From the NCBI RefSeq assembly GCF_046546475.1, contig NZ_JBKGXS010000005.1, positions 296,766 to 360,765 of the forward strand: 64,000 nucleotides of DNA, given 5' to 3'. Under the pieces are notes generated by a model. That model was not told the origin of the DNA, made no database searches, and saw only the letters and a program-made list of their open reading frames with translations. Position numbers and translations under genes: made by a program. Positions 62,723-64,000 of this stretch are shown piece by piece. Origin of the DNA: Pseudonocardia phyllosphaerae. Lineage in GTDB: Bacteria; Actinomycetota; Actinomycetes; Mycobacteriales; Pseudonocardiaceae. Position 1 is the first letter of the stretch, and every line of letters begins with the position of its first letter.

Positions 62723-64000
62723 ATGGTCAGCAGTGGGCAGGGCCGTGTCGGCCCCAAGTCTGCGGTCGCAGGTTCGCAGGCGGTCGCGTCCAGCCAACAT
62801 GCCGTGGTCACCGACACGATGCTCGAGACCATGCGGGGCGGCGGTAACGCCGTCGACGCGGCGATCGCCGGGTGCATGGTCCAGGCGGTCGTCCAGCAGG
62901 ACATGACCAATCATGCGGGGACGGTCACCGCACTGGTCTACGACGCAGCCAGCGGCCGGATCCACGAGCTCAACAGCAGCGGCACGATCGTGCCGGGCCT
63001 GCCCCGGTTCGCGCCGGTGCCGATGGGGAAGGGCCTGTATGCCCCGGCTCCCGGCGTGCCGATCGGGGTGATCCCCGGTTTCATGCCCGGGATGAAGGCG
63101 CTCTACGAGCGGTTCGCCACGAAGCCGTGGTCGCAGCTGTGCGAGCCGGCCGTGGACTGGGCCGAGAAGGGTCACGAGGTGACCTCGTTCGAGCACCTGG
63201 TGATGGCCCAGACCGTCGACTTCTTCCTCTACACCGAGTCCGGGCGTCGCCACTTCACCCCGGACGGGCACCTGCCGCAGGTCGGTGACCGCTGGGCCTC
63301 GCCCGAGCTCGCCACCACCATGCGCAAGGTGGCCGCAGAGGGCCCCGACCACTTCCTGACAGGGGAGTGGGCCCAGCAGTTCGTGGCCCGGGCCAACGCG
63401 CTCGGCTGGGCGATCAAGCCCGAGCACATGACTGCGATCCCGCCGCGCTGGTCGGATCCCTACACCTGGACGCACCACGGCCACACCGTCGTGCAGCAGT
63501 CGCCGCCGGAGCGCCAGGGTGTGTTCTGCCAGATCGTGCTCGGCATGCTCGACGAGCTCGACGTCACCTCGCTCGGGCACTGGTGGGAATCGGCGGAGTC
63601 GCTCTACTACCTGGCTCACGCGCTGCGGCGGGCCGGGATGGAGACCGGGCTGCTCAACGATCCGCTCCTGTTCGGTGACGCCGGTGCCGCGATGACGGCC
63701 CCGGAGATGATCGCCGGTTACGCCCGGATCCTGCGTCACGCCCGCGCGCACACCGACCTGACCCAGCACGTCGCCCTCACCCGTGGCCTGCCTGCGGTGG
63801 CGGCCTCCGGTGCCTCGACCCAGCCTGCAGGCAGTTGCGAACTGTCGATCGTGGACCAGCAGGGCAACTGGGTGCAGATGATGAACACGTTGCAGGGCAG
63901 CGGGATCCCGGGCGAGGTGATCGGCGGCGTTCCGATGGTGGGCAGCCACTCGATGAACGGCCTCACCTCGTCGATGGAGGGCTGGCACGTCGGGGGGGGG
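62723..64000 (+). CDS. Gamma-glutamyltransferase-family protein (cut by window end)
   Basis: About 426 codons of a gamma-glutamyltransferase family protein are seen; the gene runs past the window. Family segments are AVASSQHAVVTDTMLETMRGGGNAVDAAIAG near residues 20-55, IPGFMPGMKALYERFATKPWSQL, and SIVDQQGNWVQMMNTLQGSGIP. The nucleophile region, TTHxSxxD in classical enzymes, reads GSCELSIVD, so the aligned residue is Ser371 followed by Cys. That would be an atypical Ntn nucleophile, or loss of self-processing. No signal peptide is visible. ATG 62723 or GTG 62714 is the start; an in-frame stop at 62669 limits it. TGTCGCGACA (62648-62657) upstream is a perfect palindrome. Confidence 0.85.
   Translation, partial: MVSSGQGRVGPKSAVAGSQAVASSQHAVVTDTMLETMRGGGNAVDAAIAGCMVQAVVQQDMTNHAGTVTALVYDAASGRIHELNSSGTIVPGLPRFAPVPMGKGLYAPAPGVPIGVIPGFMPGMKALYERFATKPWSQLCEPAVDWAEKGHEVTSFEHLVMAQTVDFFLYTESGRRHFTPDGHLPQVGDRWASPELATTMRKVAAEGPDHFLTGEWAQQFVARANALGWAIKPEHMTAIPPRWSDPYTWTHHGHTVVQQSPPERQGVFCQIVLGMLDELDVTSLGHWWESAESLYYLAHALRRAGMETGLLNDPLLFGDAGAAMTAPEMIAGYARILRHARAHTDLTQHVALTRGLPAVAASGASTQPAGSCELSIVDQQGNWVQMMNTLQGSGIPGEVIGGVPMVGSHSMNGLTSSMEGWHVGGG

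Noticed and set aside
63991..64000. Run of ten G at the window end as a biological feature
   Set aside because: A Gly-Gly-Gly stretch is plausible at this point of the gamma-glutamyltransferase fold, and a poly-G sequencing artefact at a contig edge is equally possible. It cannot be judged from the edge.
1..64000. tRNA, rRNA, CRISPR arrays, prophage or integrated plasmid genes
   Set aside because: I saw no cloverleaf-like genes, no regularly spaced repeats with unique spacers, and no integrase, capsid or replication genes anywhere in the window.

Overview
The window is chromosomal DNA of a high-GC actinomycete. It has dense, short-spaced genes, many GTG starts, and many genes that begin directly after a TANNNT -10 box (leaderless). 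Marker genes point to the Pseudonocardiales and close to Pseudonocardia: an Emb-type arabinosyltransferase (arabinogalactan wall), Lsr2, coenzyme-F420-dependent glucose-6-phosphate dehydrogenase, GarA, a 13E12-type HNH protein, and the gcvH-garA-BFN-MerR-gcvP neighbourhood also known from mycobacteria. No tRNA, rRNA, CRISPR array, prophage or intact transposon was seen. The genus is an inference; the class is secure.

Layout. 1-16.6 kb: truncated DEAD/DEAH helicase; a ligase-fold protein that has lost its catalytic lysine and is fused to a degenerate LytS-type kinase module; a HAD phosphatase/phosphomutase + GH65 phosphorylase pair; a HelD-like helicase; a TetR/flavin-monooxygenase divergon; DinB, peptidase C26, RecQ, Fgd, a crotonase and a BTAD regulator. 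16.9-18.7 kb: a two-gene MEDS-HATPase / MEDS-STAS partner-switching operon. 19-26.6 kb: OsmC, then a conserved block of CDP-alcohol phosphatidyltransferase, gcvH, garA, a bifunctional-nuclease gene with a small leaderless leader ORF, a MerR regulator, a YiaA-like protein, and gcvP behind a tandem glycine riboswitch. 26.6-33 kb: a ClC-type channel, then a quinate/shikimate catabolic regulon (qsuB-like, qsuD-like, TetR, MHS transporter) with two matching TetR-type operators. 33-38.7 kb: four DUF4232 exported proteins; three of their upstream regions share a GCAACC-N15-CGTCT (ECF-type) promoter, and an HNH endonuclease gene sits among them. 38.7-50.9 kb: an ABC-class ATPase, a glycosylase/CNNM operon, SDR-coaA, two MarR regulators, a DUF427 protein, and a membrane Ser/Thr kinase followed by an exported low-complexity protein. 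50.9-54.2 kb: pentapeptide repeat, lipase, a small HTH-like protein, and a VbhA-Fic toxin-antitoxin remnant bounded by two copies of one palindromic promoter. 54.3-64 kb: Emb, a long-tailed Lsr2, a 49-residue membrane peptide, GNAT, GH13, serA, and a gamma-glutamyltransferase-family gene cut by the window end.

Structural themes that cross genes: (i) three copies of a 65-66 bp palindromic element, two inside the linker of the ligase-kinase fusion and one between convergent genes; (ii) convergent gene ends that either overlap, carry long hairpins, or carry tandem repeats that reiterate the stop codon; (iii) many -10 boxes 6-7 bp before the start codon, one of them formed from the previous gene's stop codon.
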